Notes under the pieces: model-generated
Told to the model about the DNA's origin: nothing
Seen by the model: only the letters and a program-made list of their open reading frames with translations
The model's database searches: none
Source of the DNA: JAAYZQ01 sp034428935
GTDB lineage: Bacteria > Chloroflexota > Anaerolineae > JAAYZQ01
Reading direction: 5' to 3'
Assembly: GCA_034428935.1 (NCBI GenBank)
Contig: DAOUHB010000204.1
Coordinates: 1-64,000, forward strand
Length of the DNA: 64,000 bases
Program-made: the position numbers and the translations under genes
Shown: positions 1 to 8,096 of the stretch, piece by piece
How positions within the stretch are numbered: position 1 is the stretch's first letter
How the letters are laid out: every line of letters starts with the position of its first letter

Positions 1-711
1 TCTGTCGAGAGCAAGCAAGGAAGGGCACAGAGCCGGCTGTTGGCAGACGGCAAGGTCGGGCAGGCAGACGTTTCCGTTAAGGTCGGCCAGGAGTCGGCCC
101 AGGAGCAGGTTGCTTTTCTGCCGGGTTCGCCCCACAGCCTCAGCCTGACAGCCGATCTCGCTGAGGTGGAGGTAGGTGGCGATGTGCAGATTCGGGCGAC
201 GGTAGTCGATGCCTGGGGGAACCCGGTTGCCGACGGCACGCGAGTGGCATTCCAAACAACCCGAGGCTTTGTCTCGAGTGGCTTGGGCGGTACACTCGCC
301 GGGGAGGCGACCGCGTTTCTGGCGGTCGGGACTGATCCGGGTTTCCTGAAGGTTACGGCCACAGCCATGAAGGCCAACGGCACTACCGAGCTGTACGTCA
401 GGCCCGGGCCCCCAGCTCTTCTCAATCTCACAGCACCTGCGGCCTCTATCCCGGTGGGACGAACAACCGAATTGCTCGTTCTTGTCCAGGATGCCCTTGG
501 CAATCCTGTCGCCGACGGTACGGAAGTGGTCTTTAACGCGACCCAGGGCCAAGTGTGGCCGCCGGTCACCCACACAAAGTCAGGTCAGGCACAGGTTGAT
601 CTTGTGGCGCCTGACCAACGAGGCCAGGTGCGAGTCTCCGCGAGTTCGGGCCGTGCACAGCATGCTATTGCTGTCGATATAGTTTCTGAGCCGCCTAACA
701 CTACCGCATAA
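1..711 (+). CDS. Big_1 (invasin-type) Ig-like repeat surface protein, C-terminal part
   Basis: The frame is open from the first base of the window, so the real start lies upstream and only the C-terminal ~236 residues are seen. Two tandem Ig-like units are visible. Each carries the motif GNPVADGT (about residues 65-72 and 163-170 of the visible part) within the pattern of bacterial Ig-like domain 1: a variable strand region, then DG-T-V-F, then a G-rich turn. Such units form stiff stalks on adhesins and other exported proteins. The protein ends in SEPPNTTA with no membrane anchor or YLP tail. Nothing in the visible part shows a catalytic role. The next gene begins 98 bp downstream with its own ribosome binding site, so co-transcription is possible but not shown. 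Confidence 0.75.
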   Translation, partial: SVESKQGRAQSRLLADGKVGQADVSVKVGQESAQEQVAFLPGSPHSLSLTADLAEVEVGGDVQIRATVVDAWGNPVADGTRVAFQTTRGFVSSGLGGTLAGEATAFLAVGTDPGFLKVTATAMKANGTTELYVRPGPPALLNLTAPAASIPVGRTTELLVLVQDALGNPVADGTEVVFNATQGQVWPPVTHTKSGQAQVDLVAPDQRGQVRVSASSGRAQHAIAVDIVSEPPNTTA

Positions 712-809
712 GCAGTCAGAACGCAGCAACCTGCGATCGACTTCATACGACCGAGGCTCCTCAGTCATTCGCGAGGAGTAGCGAGACCGAGTGGAACGGA
801 GGTCTGGGG

Positions 810-1820
810 ATGCACAAGAGGATTCGCATACCGTATCAGCTATATCCCTCCTCCCTGCTCTGGGTGGACAACCTGTCCCAGGCGGGCAGGGACCTGCGAG
901 CCAGGTGCCGTCAACTCTCGGCCTGTGACCAAAACCTCCTGCAGGGCCTGGCGGACGATGCCAGGGCGCTGCTGGCACGCGGCGACGCGAATAGCTGTGC
1001 CACCGTGCTGATTTGCCTCGCCGATCGCTGCCTCGAGGGAGGCGAGTTGCTTCTTGCCCGTGAGTGCTGTGAAGAGGCCGAAACCCTATTTTGCAGCTAC
1101 GAGGATAGCCGCCACGGGCACAACCAAGCCGTGGCGCTCTATGCACTCGGTCTTGTCTATCATTTACAAGGTCAGGAGAAGGAAGCGGTCAATAACTACG
1201 ACGAGGCCCTGCACGCGTTCCGACGGGCACGCGCTGAATGGATGATGGTTAGGGATTGCGCTCAAAGAAGGATGAACCAGTGCCGAGGCGTCGAGCGCTG
1301 GATCAGGAAACTGCGGGCACGGCTCGCTTCAGCAGCGTCCGTCACGCCACCTCAGGCTTATCACCTCGCTTCTCTACCGGTGCTGTCTGCCACCTCGGCG
1401 GGGGATCCTCTGTGCGCTGTGGAAGAGTTCGAGGAGTGGGTGGAAGTAGAGGAAGCTGTAGCCGGACAGGCGAATTTTGTCCTGCGCGTGCAGGGCGACA
1501 GCATGATTGATGCCGGGATCCATCATGGAGACCTCGTTCTCATCCAGGGGGCAGAGACCTGGCCGGGTGACGGCCAGATTGTGGTGGCGTGTATCGATGG
1601 CCTGGAAAGCGAGAGTGTCTTGAAGCATTTCTACCGGCACAGTGACCACATACGCCTGCAGCCGGCCAACGATGGGTATCCCTTCCTTATCATCGCGCCC
1701 ACGCTGGGGTTGAAAGAAAAGATCCAAGAGCGTTACAAGACAAGGTACCCAGGACGGCTACTGCAGTTCTTTGTTGAAAGCAATGTACGCTGTGTTGGCT
1801 GGTACTGTGGCAAACTGTGA
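810..1820 (+). CDS. TPR protein fused to a LexA/S24-type self-cleaving domain
   Basis: A 336-residue protein. Residues ~35-165 are helical and TPR-like (for example ALYALGLVYHLQGQEKEAVN). Residues ~190-336 match the LexA/UmuD peptidase S24 fold: LPVLSATSAGDPL aligns with the LexA cleavage segment, placing the scissile bond at Ala197-Gly198. Ser231 in GDSMIDAG aligns with the LexA nucleophile and Lys272 in SVLKHF with its general base. Spacing from cleavage site to Ser is 34 residues, against 35 in LexA. No helix-turn-helix is visible, so it is not an ordinary repressor. The start has GGAGG 8 bp upstream. It heads a three-gene cluster with 1828-2517 and the related 2604-3701. Inference: a sensor or adaptor that can inactivate itself by cleavage. 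Partners are unknown. Confidence 0.8.
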   Translation: MHKRIRIPYQLYPSSLLWVDNLSQAGRDLRARCRQLSACDQNLLQGLADDARALLARGDANSCATVLICLADRCLEGGELLLARECCEEAETLFCSYEDSRHGHNQAVALYALGLVYHLQGQEKEAVNNYDEALHAFRRARAEWMMVRDCAQRRMNQCRGVERWIRKLRARLASAASVTPPQAYHLASLPVLSATSAGDPLCAVEEFEEWVEVEEAVAGQANFVLRVQGDSMIDAGIHHGDLVLIQGAETWPGDGQIVVACIDGLESESVLKHFYRHSDHIRLQPANDGYPFLIIAPTLGLKEKIQERYKTRYPGRLLQFFVESNVRCVGWYCGKL

Positions 1821-1827
1821 GAATCCC

Positions 1828-2517
1828 ATGAAATTCCTGCCTGCAGTAATGTGGGACGCCGAGGCGCGACAGAGTTTCGAAGAGGAGTTTCTGTATCATG
1901 CAAGGTGGGATCCTACTCTGCGGGAAAGCCTGAGTTCTGTGATGGCAGCCATGGCAGTGCTCGGAAACTCGGACGAGCCCGAGATCTACGATCCTGTTGT
2001 TGCCCGCGAGTTCCTGCTGGCATGCTTTTCCACTGCCGACCTATACCGTCATATATACGATAACCCCAGATGGTGCCAAGTCCTACTGCACATCCCCAGC
2101 ACACGCAGTGCGGCAGGGATTCTGGATGCAGTCATGTCTCGTCCAGAGCACTCGGCTCTCTTGGCAGAGTTCCTGCATCTGGCAGAGACCAAGAATAGCG
2201 TTTGCTTTGACCGGTTCTCCCACCGCATCAAACGGACAGGTGACGCGGAGTATAAGCACGTCGATCGGGCCCGATGGATGGAAGCAGCCGACCTGCTTGT
2301 TGCTGCCTTGGCCGATTCTCCATCAGCTGTGAAGACCTCTCTCGCACAGCGGTTTTATGAACTGGGCGGTGAATGCTATAATAGAGGAGAGATGAACGCC
2401 TGCATCGATCTACTCAGCCTCGTACTGCAGCTCGATCCATCCAATGTGAGCGCCGAGCTGTTGAGACGCCGAGCCGAGGAAGCAGAAATGCGTCAAGCAA
2501 CGTGGAATAGAGCATGA
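1828..2517 (+). CDS. Uncharacterised helical protein with C-terminal TPR, in the S24 cluster
   Basis: A 229-residue soluble protein with no family I recognise. It is mostly alpha-helical by sequence. The last ~50 residues (about 175-225) read as one or two TPR helices, including RFYELGGECYNRGEMNACID followed by LVLQLDPSN, the usual TPR helix-B ending. It lacks the S24 domain of both flanking genes. The frame also permits a start at 1771 inside the previous gene, but the ATG at 1828, eight bases after the upstream stop, avoids a 50-bp overlap and is preferred. The tight spacing suggests co-transcription with 810-1820. A role as a scaffold or partner of the two S24-TPR proteins is inference from position only. 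Confidence 0.6.
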   Translation: MKFLPAVMWDAEARQSFEEEFLYHARWDPTLRESLSSVMAAMAVLGNSDEPEIYDPVVAREFLLACFSTADLYRHIYDNPRWCQVLLHIPSTRSAAGILDAVMSRPEHSALLAEFLHLAETKNSVCFDRFSHRIKRTGDAEYKHVDRARWMEAADLLVAALADSPSAVKTSLAQRFYELGGECYNRGEMNACIDLLSLVLQLDPSNVSAELLRRRAEEAEMRQATWNRA

Positions 2518-2603
2518 CGTTCGCAAGCCTGGAGAAGTGCTCTTGCGCCGTGGTCCAGGTCATGGGTGCTCCCCTATGCGATTGCTCCGCAAAGTGAGGT
2601 AAA

Positions 2604-3701
2604 GTGAACCAAATCTTGGGAAAGACGCGAAGCGAGTGGGCCAAGTTCATGTTTGAGAACCTGAACGTTGACAAGGCCCAAGTTGGACCGGCGTTCTACA
2701 CCCTGCTCGACGAGATTCGCCAGTGCCAGAGGCGACGCGACGAGTCTGTCAGACGACACTGTGAATCCGCAATCAACATGGCCAGGGAACTGCACATGCG
2801 CTTTCAAGGCGAGCTCAGTACCCTGGGTATGAACACCGGTCTGATTGAGGGACTGGTTTACTTGCACCAGGGCATTGTTCTGATGGACAGGACAGAGCCG
2901 GAGGCGGGCGAGTGTTACGACCAATGCTTGTTGCTTCTACCCCAACGTAGTTATCCATGGGAACGTGCTTTGGCACTCTTGGGAAAGGGCTTGCTTCAAT
3001 ACTGCACGGATGGCGACGGGAATGTGGAGGAGGCGCTCAACTCCTTTCAACGTGCCAAGGCATCGGCAGTTCGCATAGGAGACCCGGGCGTTAAAGTCGT
3101 GCTGAGCAATGAGATGGACAGGCTGATCGAGGAATCTCTAAAAGGCTTGTTACGGGCAAAGCAGAGGTCGGAGTCAAAGAAATGGAACGAACAGGGGGAT
3201 AGAAAGCCGCGCTTTTCCAACGCTTCTCTCTTTCCGATACTCAACAAGATGGCGGCGGGCATAGGACGGGCCGTCGAGCCTTCAGAAGAAATCAGGGGAT
3301 ACGTCGAGATCCAGACCCTCATGATTGACGGACAAGAATACCGGTTCGTTGACCTTTTGGACAAGGGGTACATCAATCTGGCTGTTCCTCAAGCACAGTA
3401 TTTTTCAGCGCAGGTGGACGGACGGAGCATGCAAGATGCCGGGATCCAGGACAGGGATTACGTGCTGCTGACAGTGCGCAACTCCTTGCCGGACCACATG
3501 GATATCGTGGCTACTGCCGTCGAAGGCACAGATCGTCTGGTAAATCTGAAGCGCTGCAGCGTAGAGAACGGCAGGTATTCTCTCGTAGCCGAAAACCGGA
3601 ACGAGAGCGGTGATTATCCACCACTTTACTTTACTAGCAAGAATCCTCCTCCGGACTTTGTCGGCGTTGCCATTGCCGTGCTCAAGCCAGTTGTTTCGTG
3701 A
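2604..3701 (+). CDS. Second TPR-LexA/S24 self-cleaving protein
   Basis: A 365-residue GTG-start protein with GAGG just upstream. Residues ~20-190 are TPR-like helices (for example LVYLHQGIVLMDRTEPEAGE). The C-terminal part is an S24/LexA domain: FPILNKMAAGIGRA supplies an Ala218-Gly219 cleavage site, Ser275 lies in GRSMQDAGI, and Lys316 in RLVNLKR. Ser and Lys are 41 residues apart, exactly as in the protein encoded at 810-1820. The segment between the cleavage site and Ser is about 20 residues longer than in LexA. No DNA-binding domain is seen. The shared architecture suggests an old duplication that later diverged strongly in the TPR half. Expected chemistry is intramolecular cleavage, known for LexA, UmuD and phage repressors; the trigger and target here are unknown. 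Confidence 0.8.
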   Translation: MNQILGKTRSEWAKFMFENLNVDKAQVGPAFYTLLDEIRQCQRRRDESVRRHCESAINMARELHMRFQGELSTLGMNTGLIEGLVYLHQGIVLMDRTEPEAGECYDQCLLLLPQRSYPWERALALLGKGLLQYCTDGDGNVEEALNSFQRAKASAVRIGDPGVKVVLSNEMDRLIEESLKGLLRAKQRSESKKWNEQGDRKPRFSNASLFPILNKMAAGIGRAVEPSEEIRGYVEIQTLMIDGQEYRFVDLLDKGYINLAVPQAQYFSAQVDGRSMQDAGIQDRDYVLLTVRNSLPDHMDIVATAVEGTDRLVNLKRCSVENGRYSLVAENRNESGDYPPLYFTSKNPPPDFVGVAIAVLKPVVS

Positions 3702-3770
3702 GAGCAGTGCCGAGCGGTAGTGCGTCGGTCGGAGACCATCGGTGGTTGCTCAGAAAGGGACCTGCTGCTG

Positions 3771-4697
3771 ATGACAACCCACATCCTCGTTATCGGTGCC
3801 GCCAGCATCGACACCAAGGGCCGGGCCCGCGAGCCCATCCGGGCCGGGACGTCGACGCCGGGCGCGATCCGGGTCAGCGTTGGTGGCGTGGCGCGTAACA
3901 TTGCCGAGAACCTGGTGCGCCTGGGCGAGCCCGTGGTGCTCCTCTCCGCGGTAGGCGACGACGGGTCGGGCAGGCGTATCCTGCACCAGGCGTCCGAGTG
4001 CGGCATCGACGTCCGCCACGTCGTCGTCAGCGGCGACTATCACACCGCCGCCTACCTGGCCGTCCTCGACGAGCAGGGTGAGCTGCTGATATCCATCGAC
4101 GACATGGTCATCCACCGCCGCCTCATCACCCCGGGCCTCGTCTACCGCCATCGGGGGCTGTTTCGCGACGCTCGCATGGTCATCGTCGACGCCAACCTGG
4201 CGCCAACCACACTGCGCACCATCTTTGCCCTGGCCGCACGCTACCGGGTGCCCGTCTGCGCCGATCCGGCGACGGGCTCGCTGGCGCCCCGCCTGCGTCC
4301 CTATCTGTCGCAGCTTCTGCTGGTGGTGCCCAACGGCGCCGAAGCCGAGACGCTGTGCGGCGTCGCCGTCCGCGACCGCGAGACTGCCCTGGAGGCGGCC
4401 CAGGCCCTGGTCGGCCTGGGTGTGCAGATCGCCATCGTCGCCCTGGGGGCCACGGGCGTGGTCTATGCCACGTCGCAGGAGAGTGGCCACGTCCCTGCCA
4501 TGGCCGTGGATGTGGTCGATCTGACCGGCGCGGGCGACGCCATGACGGCCGCGACGGTCTTTGGTCTGCTGAACGATTTTGCCGTGATCGAGGCGGTGCG
4601 CCTGGGCGTGGCGGCCGCCGCACTAACGCTGCAGAGCCGGGAGACGGTCCGTCCCGACCTCAGCCTGGAGAGAATCTATGATCAATTGGCCATCTAG
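3771..4697 (+). CDS. psuK: PfkB-family sugar kinase, probable pseudouridine kinase
   Basis: A 308-residue ribokinase/PfkB protein. The N-terminal sugar-binding GG motif reads VGGVARNIAENL (residues ~37-48). The C-terminal ATP/anion-hole signature reads DLTGAGDAM, with Asp256 as the expected catalytic base. It overlaps psuG by 20 bp, and this pairing indicates pseudouridine as substrate: the kinase makes pseudouridine 5'-phosphate, which PsuG splits into uracil and ribose 5-phosphate. The ATG at 3771 is chosen over an in-frame GTG at 3720 because the PfkB fold begins immediately after it and an AAGGGA lies upstream. Another nucleoside or sugar as substrate cannot be excluded from sequence alone. 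GC content rises sharply from this gene onward. Confidence 0.85.
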   Translation: MTTHILVIGAASIDTKGRAREPIRAGTSTPGAIRVSVGGVARNIAENLVRLGEPVVLLSAVGDDGSGRRILHQASECGIDVRHVVVSGDYHTAAYLAVLDEQGELLISIDDMVIHRRLITPGLVYRHRGLFRDARMVIVDANLAPTTLRTIFALAARYRVPVCADPATGSLAPRLRPYLSQLLLVVPNGAEAETLCGVAVRDRETALEAAQALVGLGVQIAIVALGATGVVYATSQESGHVPAMAVDVVDLTGAGDAMTAATVFGLLNDFAVIEAVRLGVAAAALTLQSRETVRPDLSLERIYDQLAI

Positions 4698-5622
4698 AGC
4701 GCAGTATTTGCAGCTCGGCGACGAGGTGCGGCAAGCCCTGGAGGAGAAGCGGCCGGTGGTGGCCCTCGAGTCCACAGTGATTGCCCATGGCCTGCCCTAT
4801 CCCACCAACCTGGAGACGGCCGCCCGCATGGAGGCCATCGTCCGCGAGGAGGGCGCCGTTCCGGCGACCATCGCCGTGCTCGGCGGCCGGCTGCGCGCCG
4901 GCCTGAGCGAGGAGGAGCTGGCCCACCTGGCCACCGGCAAGGGCATCCGCAAGGCCAGCCGGCGCGACCTGCCCGTGGTCGTAGCGCGGCGTGGAGACGG
5001 CGCCACGACCGTGGCCGCCACGGCGACCATCGCTGCCTGGGCCGGTATCGACGTTTTTGCCACGGGCGGCATGGGCGGCGTGCACCGCGACCCGCCCTAC
5101 GATATCTCGAACGATCTGCCCACCCTGGCCGCCACGCCCCTGGCCGTCGTCTGCGCCGGGGCCAAGTCCGTCCTTGACCTGCGGGCCACGCTCGAGTGGC
5201 TGGAGACGGCCGGGGTGTCGGTCGTAGGTTATGGCACGGACGAGTTCCCGGCCTTTTACTCGCGCCACAGCGGCCTGTCGGTCGACGTGAGGGTTGAGAC
5301 CCCCGCCGAGGCGGCCGCCATCGTGCACGTCCGCAATGAGCTTGGGCTGCCGGGCGCGACGCTCGTCGTGGTGCCCATTCCGGCCGGGCACGAGGTGCCT
5401 CGCGAGGTGCTGGACGCCGCCATCGCCGATGCGCTCCAGGCCGGCCGGGCGCAGGGGGTGACGGGCAGTGCCACGACCCCTTTCCTCCTGCAATGGCTCG
5501 TAGAGCACACCGGCGGGGCCACCCTCAAGGCCAACGTCTCTCTGCTGGAGAACAATGCCGCCGTCGCCGCCCGGATTGCCGGCGCCCTGGCCACGTTGCG
5601 CCGGGAGGGAGGGCCGGCGTAG
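4678..5622 (+). CDS. psuG: Pseudouridine-5'-phosphate glycosidase
   Basis: A 314-residue enzyme that cleaves the C-glycosidic bond of pseudouridine 5'-phosphate to give uracil and ribose 5-phosphate. It aligns almost end to end with E. coli PsuG: VVALESTVIAHG near the N-terminus with Glu31, RKASRRDLP with Lys92, ATGGMGGVHR, and VVCAGAKSVLDL with Lys163. The last is the equivalent of the lysine that forms the Schiff base with ribose in E. coli. TPFLL and the LLENNAAVAARIA ending are also conserved. The ATG lies inside the end of psuK, with GGAGAGAA upstream, so the two are translationally coupled. The pair salvages uracil from turned-over tRNA and rRNA. Confidence 0.95.
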   Translation: MINWPSRAQYLQLGDEVRQALEEKRPVVALESTVIAHGLPYPTNLETAARMEAIVREEGAVPATIAVLGGRLRAGLSEEELAHLATGKGIRKASRRDLPVVVARRGDGATTVAATATIAAWAGIDVFATGGMGGVHRDPPYDISNDLPTLAATPLAVVCAGAKSVLDLRATLEWLETAGVSVVGYGTDEFPAFYSRHSGLSVDVRVETPAEAAAIVHVRNELGLPGATLVVVPIPAGHEVPREVLDAAIADALQAGRAQGVTGSATTPFLLQWLVEHTGGATLKANVSLLENNAAVAARIAGALATLRREGGPA

Positions 5623-5742
5623 CCCGCGCCTCGATTCTGCCGCGCTGGTCGCCCGGGCGGGTGTCGGCATTGCCTGCTCGATCCGGCGGGACTGCCAAAT
5701 CCCACCGGAGCGACGCGGATAGGCGGGCTGCAGGCCGGCAAC

Positions 5743-5771
5743 TTGACATTCTGCGTGAACGGGTGTACCCT
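5743..5771 (+). promoter_or_regulatory. Possible sigma-70 promoter of the 5829 gene
   Basis: A perfect -35 TTGACA (5743-5748) is followed after 17 bp by TACCCT (5766-5771), a weak -10. It lies 58 bp upstream of the GTG start at 5829. The -35 quality and exact spacing support it; the poor -10 suggests low or activated use. Confidence 0.45.
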
Positions 5772-5828
5772 GTCAGGCGTGCCGAAGGCTGGCCGCGACC
5801 ATGTCATTGATCCCGGGAGGCGCGTCAC

Positions 5829-6512
5829 GTGGAATGGAAACAGGACTACACCGCTCTCATCATTTCCTACGTCTATGTCTTTGGCATCATTGCCACCGGC
5901 GAGCTGTTGCGCAGGGCTGGCAAGCGCCCTCCCGAGTTCACCCGCAAATTCATCCACGTGGGTGTGGGCATGTGGAGCATCGGCACCGTAGCCCTGTTCG
6001 AGACGTGGCCCTTTGCCATCATCCCGCCCATCACCTTTGTCGTCATTAACGCCGTTTCCTACTGGCGGGGTGTCTTTCAATCCATGGAGAGCGAGGAGCG
6101 GGGCAACCTCGGGACCATCTACTTTCCCATCGCCTTTGCCGTGGCCATCTATGCCTTCTGGGAGCACCCGCTGCTGCTGGTGGCAACCCTGATGCCCATG
6201 ACCTGGGGCGATGCCATGGCGGCCATCGTCGGGCGGCGTTTCGGCCACTATACCTACACTGTGGGCGGGCGCACCAGGAGCCTGGAGGGGTCCCTGGCCA
6301 TGCTCTTCTGGAGCTGGCTGGCGACCTCGGCGGCGATCTTTGGGATGCCCTACCTGATCGGCCTTTTCTACGTCAGTTGGCTGCTGGCCCTGATGGTAGG
6401 CGGCGTGGTGGCCATCGTCTGCACCCTGGTGGAGGCGCTGTCTCCCTGGGGCATCGACAATCTGACGGTCCCCGCCGCGGCTGGCCTGCTACTGAACATG
6501 CTCCTCGGCTAG
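5829..6512 (+). CDS. Membrane CTP-transferase-like protein (phytol/dolichol kinase family)
   Basis: A 227-residue protein with about six or seven hydrophobic segments. It carries family hallmarks of the phytol kinase (VTE5) / dolichol kinase / CTP-dependent diacylglycerol kinase group: RKFIHVGVGMWSI after the first helix, TWGDAMAAIVGRRFG in the middle, GGRTRSLEGSLAM, and a C-terminal SPWGIDNLTVP. These enzymes phosphorylate a lipid alcohol with CTP at the membrane. The substrate here is not readable: phytol or geranylgeraniol salvage, a polyprenol or diacylglycerol are all possible. The GTG start is chosen because GGGAGG sits 8 bp before it. It is probably monocistronic or co-transcribed with the HD protein at 6596. 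Confidence 0.8.
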   Translation: MEWKQDYTALIISYVYVFGIIATGELLRRAGKRPPEFTRKFIHVGVGMWSIGTVALFETWPFAIIPPITFVVINAVSYWRGVFQSMESEERGNLGTIYFPIAFAVAIYAFWEHPLLLVATLMPMTWGDAMAAIVGRRFGHYTYTVGGRTRSLEGSLAMLFWSWLATSAAIFGMPYLIGLFYVSWLLALMVGGVVAIVCTLVEALSPWGIDNLTVPAAAGLLLNMLLG

Positions 6513-6595
6513 CCCGGGGGCGAGCCGGGGAGGCGAGTGTGCAGTGACCGGCGGCCGGCCGCGGGTGGCCCAAGTATACAGAAGAGACAGGTGAT

Positions 6596-7204
6596 ATGAA
6601 TCCAACGCGAGAAGATGCCTGGAAGCTGGTGAACGAGCACACGGCGAACCAGAACCTGGTACGCCACATGCTGGCCGTCGAGGCGGCCATGCGGGCCTAT
6701 GCCCGCCGCTACGGTGAGGACGAGGAGCTGTGGGGCATCGTCGGTCTCGTCCACGACTTTGACTACGAGGGCAACCCCGACCTTACGGTGGAAGGGCACC
6801 CGGTGGTGGGTGCCCGGCTGCTCCAGGAGTGGGGCTGGCCGGCCGAGATTGTCCGGGCCGTGCTGGCCCACGCCGGCGAGTACACGGGCGTTCAGCCCGA
6901 GACGACCATGGAAAAGGCCCTGGTGGCCGTGGACGAGCTGACCGGTTTCCTTGTGGCCGTGGCTCTCGTGCGTCCTTCAGGCGACATCCGCGACATCACC
7001 AAGATCCAGTCGGTCAAGAAAAAGTGGAAGGACCGCGCCTTTGCCGCGGCCGTCAACCGTGAGGAGATCGAGCACGCCTGCCAGGCCCTGGGCGTCGACC
7101 TGTGGACCGAGCACGTGCCCCTGGTGCTGAACGCCATGCAGGAGCAAGCGGCTGCCCTGGGGTTGGACGGCTCGGCCGCCAACCAGGCCCCTGGCGAAGC
7201 GTAA
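6596..7204 (+). CDS. HD-domain phosphohydrolase-like protein
   Basis: A 202-residue soluble protein with an HD metal-binding domain. His24 (LVRHML), His53-Asp54 (LVHDFDYEG), His68, His92 (LAHAGEYTG) and Asp113 (AVDELTG) are laid out as in HD-superfamily hydrolases. These commonly act on nucleotides or phosphate esters, often with two metals. It resembles HDIG-type proteins annotated as hydrolases without known substrate. The residues after the HD core include IQSVKKKWKDRAFAA and a helical tail. The start ATG has AGGTG close upstream. It follows the membrane kinase by 83 bp on the same strand and faces the convergent ClbS-like gene. No substrate can be assigned. Confidence 0.7.
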   Translation: MNPTREDAWKLVNEHTANQNLVRHMLAVEAAMRAYARRYGEDEELWGIVGLVHDFDYEGNPDLTVEGHPVVGARLLQEWGWPAEIVRAVLAHAGEYTGVQPETTMEKALVAVDELTGFLVAVALVRPSGDIRDITKIQSVKKKWKDRAFAAAVNREEIEHACQALGVDLWTEHVPLVLNAMQEQAAALGLDGSAANQAPGEA

Positions 7205-7257
7205 GCCAACCCGGGGCAGGTCGCCGGGCCCGCCCCGTCCAAAGTTTGTGCTGTCTG

Positions 7258-7731
7258 TCAGGGCTTGTTCTCCGCCTCCAGCCCCTCGCGCCAGGCCCGG
7301 ATTGCCTTTGCGTGGTGGGGATAGTGGCTGTACGTGTCCAGGCGAAGGCGGCGCCGGAAGCGTGTCTCCCGCGTAAACTGCTCCTCTGGCGAGTTGTGGA
7401 CATAATCCACGAGGCGACGGTGGGTCTCCTCCATCTCCTGGAGCACAGCCGGCAGCGAAAGGCCGCGCTTTTGCTCTGTCGTCAGGGCGTTAAAGGCGTC
7501 GATGCCGCCGTAGGTGACCGAATAGCGCGGCGGCCTGCCTCCGTCCAGGATGAGGGGCAGATACTTGAGGGCCTCCTGCTCCCACGCGGTTACGTGGGCC
7601 ATTATGTCCTTGACCGACCATTCACCGGTAACGCCGGGCTGTGCCAATTGTGCGTCGGTCAGGCCTGCGTAGGACCCCTGAAAGTCGGACCAGGCCCGCT
7701 CCAGCTTGCCGAGAAGCTGCTCTTTTTTCAT
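7258..7731 (-). CDS. ClbS/DfsB-type (DUF1706) four-helix bundle protein
   Basis: A 157-residue protein of the DinB-like fold. The family pattern is clear: LLGKLERAWSDF near the start, GEWSVKDIMAHVTAWE (residues ~36-51), DAFNAL, LQEMEETHRRLVDYV, and a C-terminal DTYSHYPHHAKAIRAW carrying candidate metal-binding histidines. ClbS, from the same family, protects producers from colibactin by opening its cyclopropane. Most members, probably including this one, have no known substrate. The gene starts 12 bp after the 105-residue gene that follows the ABC exporter, so it is likely the third gene of that operon. The ATG has only a weak ribosome binding site, consistent with coupling to the upstream gene. 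Confidence 0.7.
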   Translation of the reverse strand: MKKEQLLGKLERAWSDFQGSYAGLTDAQLAQPGVTGEWSVKDIMAHVTAWEQEALKYLPLILDGGRPPRYSVTYGGIDAFNALTTEQKRGLSLPAVLQEMEETHRRLVDYVHNSPEEQFTRETRFRRRLRLDTYSHYPHHAKAIRAWREGLEAENKP

Positions 7732-7743
7732 CGGCGGCCTGGC

Positions 7744-8061
7744 CTACTCTTCCCCTTCGCCCACGGGCTCCTCGGTGGTGGACAGCCGTGTGTTCAGCGC
7801 CCCGTTGTAGATCAGGTAAACGGGACTCTCGTTGCGCAGCATGTCAATGATGATCTGCAGCTCCTGGTAGTCGTAAAAGAGGCCATAGGTGCCGTTGGAG
7901 TACTTTTCCGCCGGCCGCAGCGGCTCATCCTCGGTGCTGAAATAAGCGGCGCCCAGGTAGCCCGAGTCGCCATACAGCAGGATGACGCTCTGGGCAATGC
8001 TGCTGTCGCGCGACGAAAAGTTATGGTACTTGTACTGTTTGATCTCGAAGCTTTCTGCCAT
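7744..8061 (-). CDS. Small hypothetical protein between ABC exporter and ClbS-like gene
   Basis: A 105-residue soluble protein that I do not recognise. It starts at an ATG with a strong AGGAGG six bases upstream and follows the ABC exporter by 35 bp. The sequence is moderately acidic, with aromatic-rich beta-like stretches (YKYHNF, VILLYGDSGYLGAAYF, GLFYDYQELQII) and a charged tail ending EEPVGEGEE. There is no signal peptide or membrane segment. The good ribosome binding site, compact spacing on both sides and gene-like composition argue that it is real. Its function is unknown. Confidence 0.6.
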   Translation of the reverse strand: MAESFEIKQYKYHNFSSRDSSIAQSVILLYGDSGYLGAAYFSTEDEPLRPAEKYSNGTYGLFYDYQELQIIIDMLRNESPVYLIYNGALNTRLSTTEEPVGEGEE

Positions 8062-8096
8062 TGGTTCCTCCTGGCATGGGTATGGGTGGGTAGGTG

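Noticed and set aside
712..809. Search for a LexA-type operator upstream of the S24-TPR genes
   Set aside because: No convincing CGAAC-N4-GTTCG or other SOS-box palindrome was found, so direct LexA control is not claimed.
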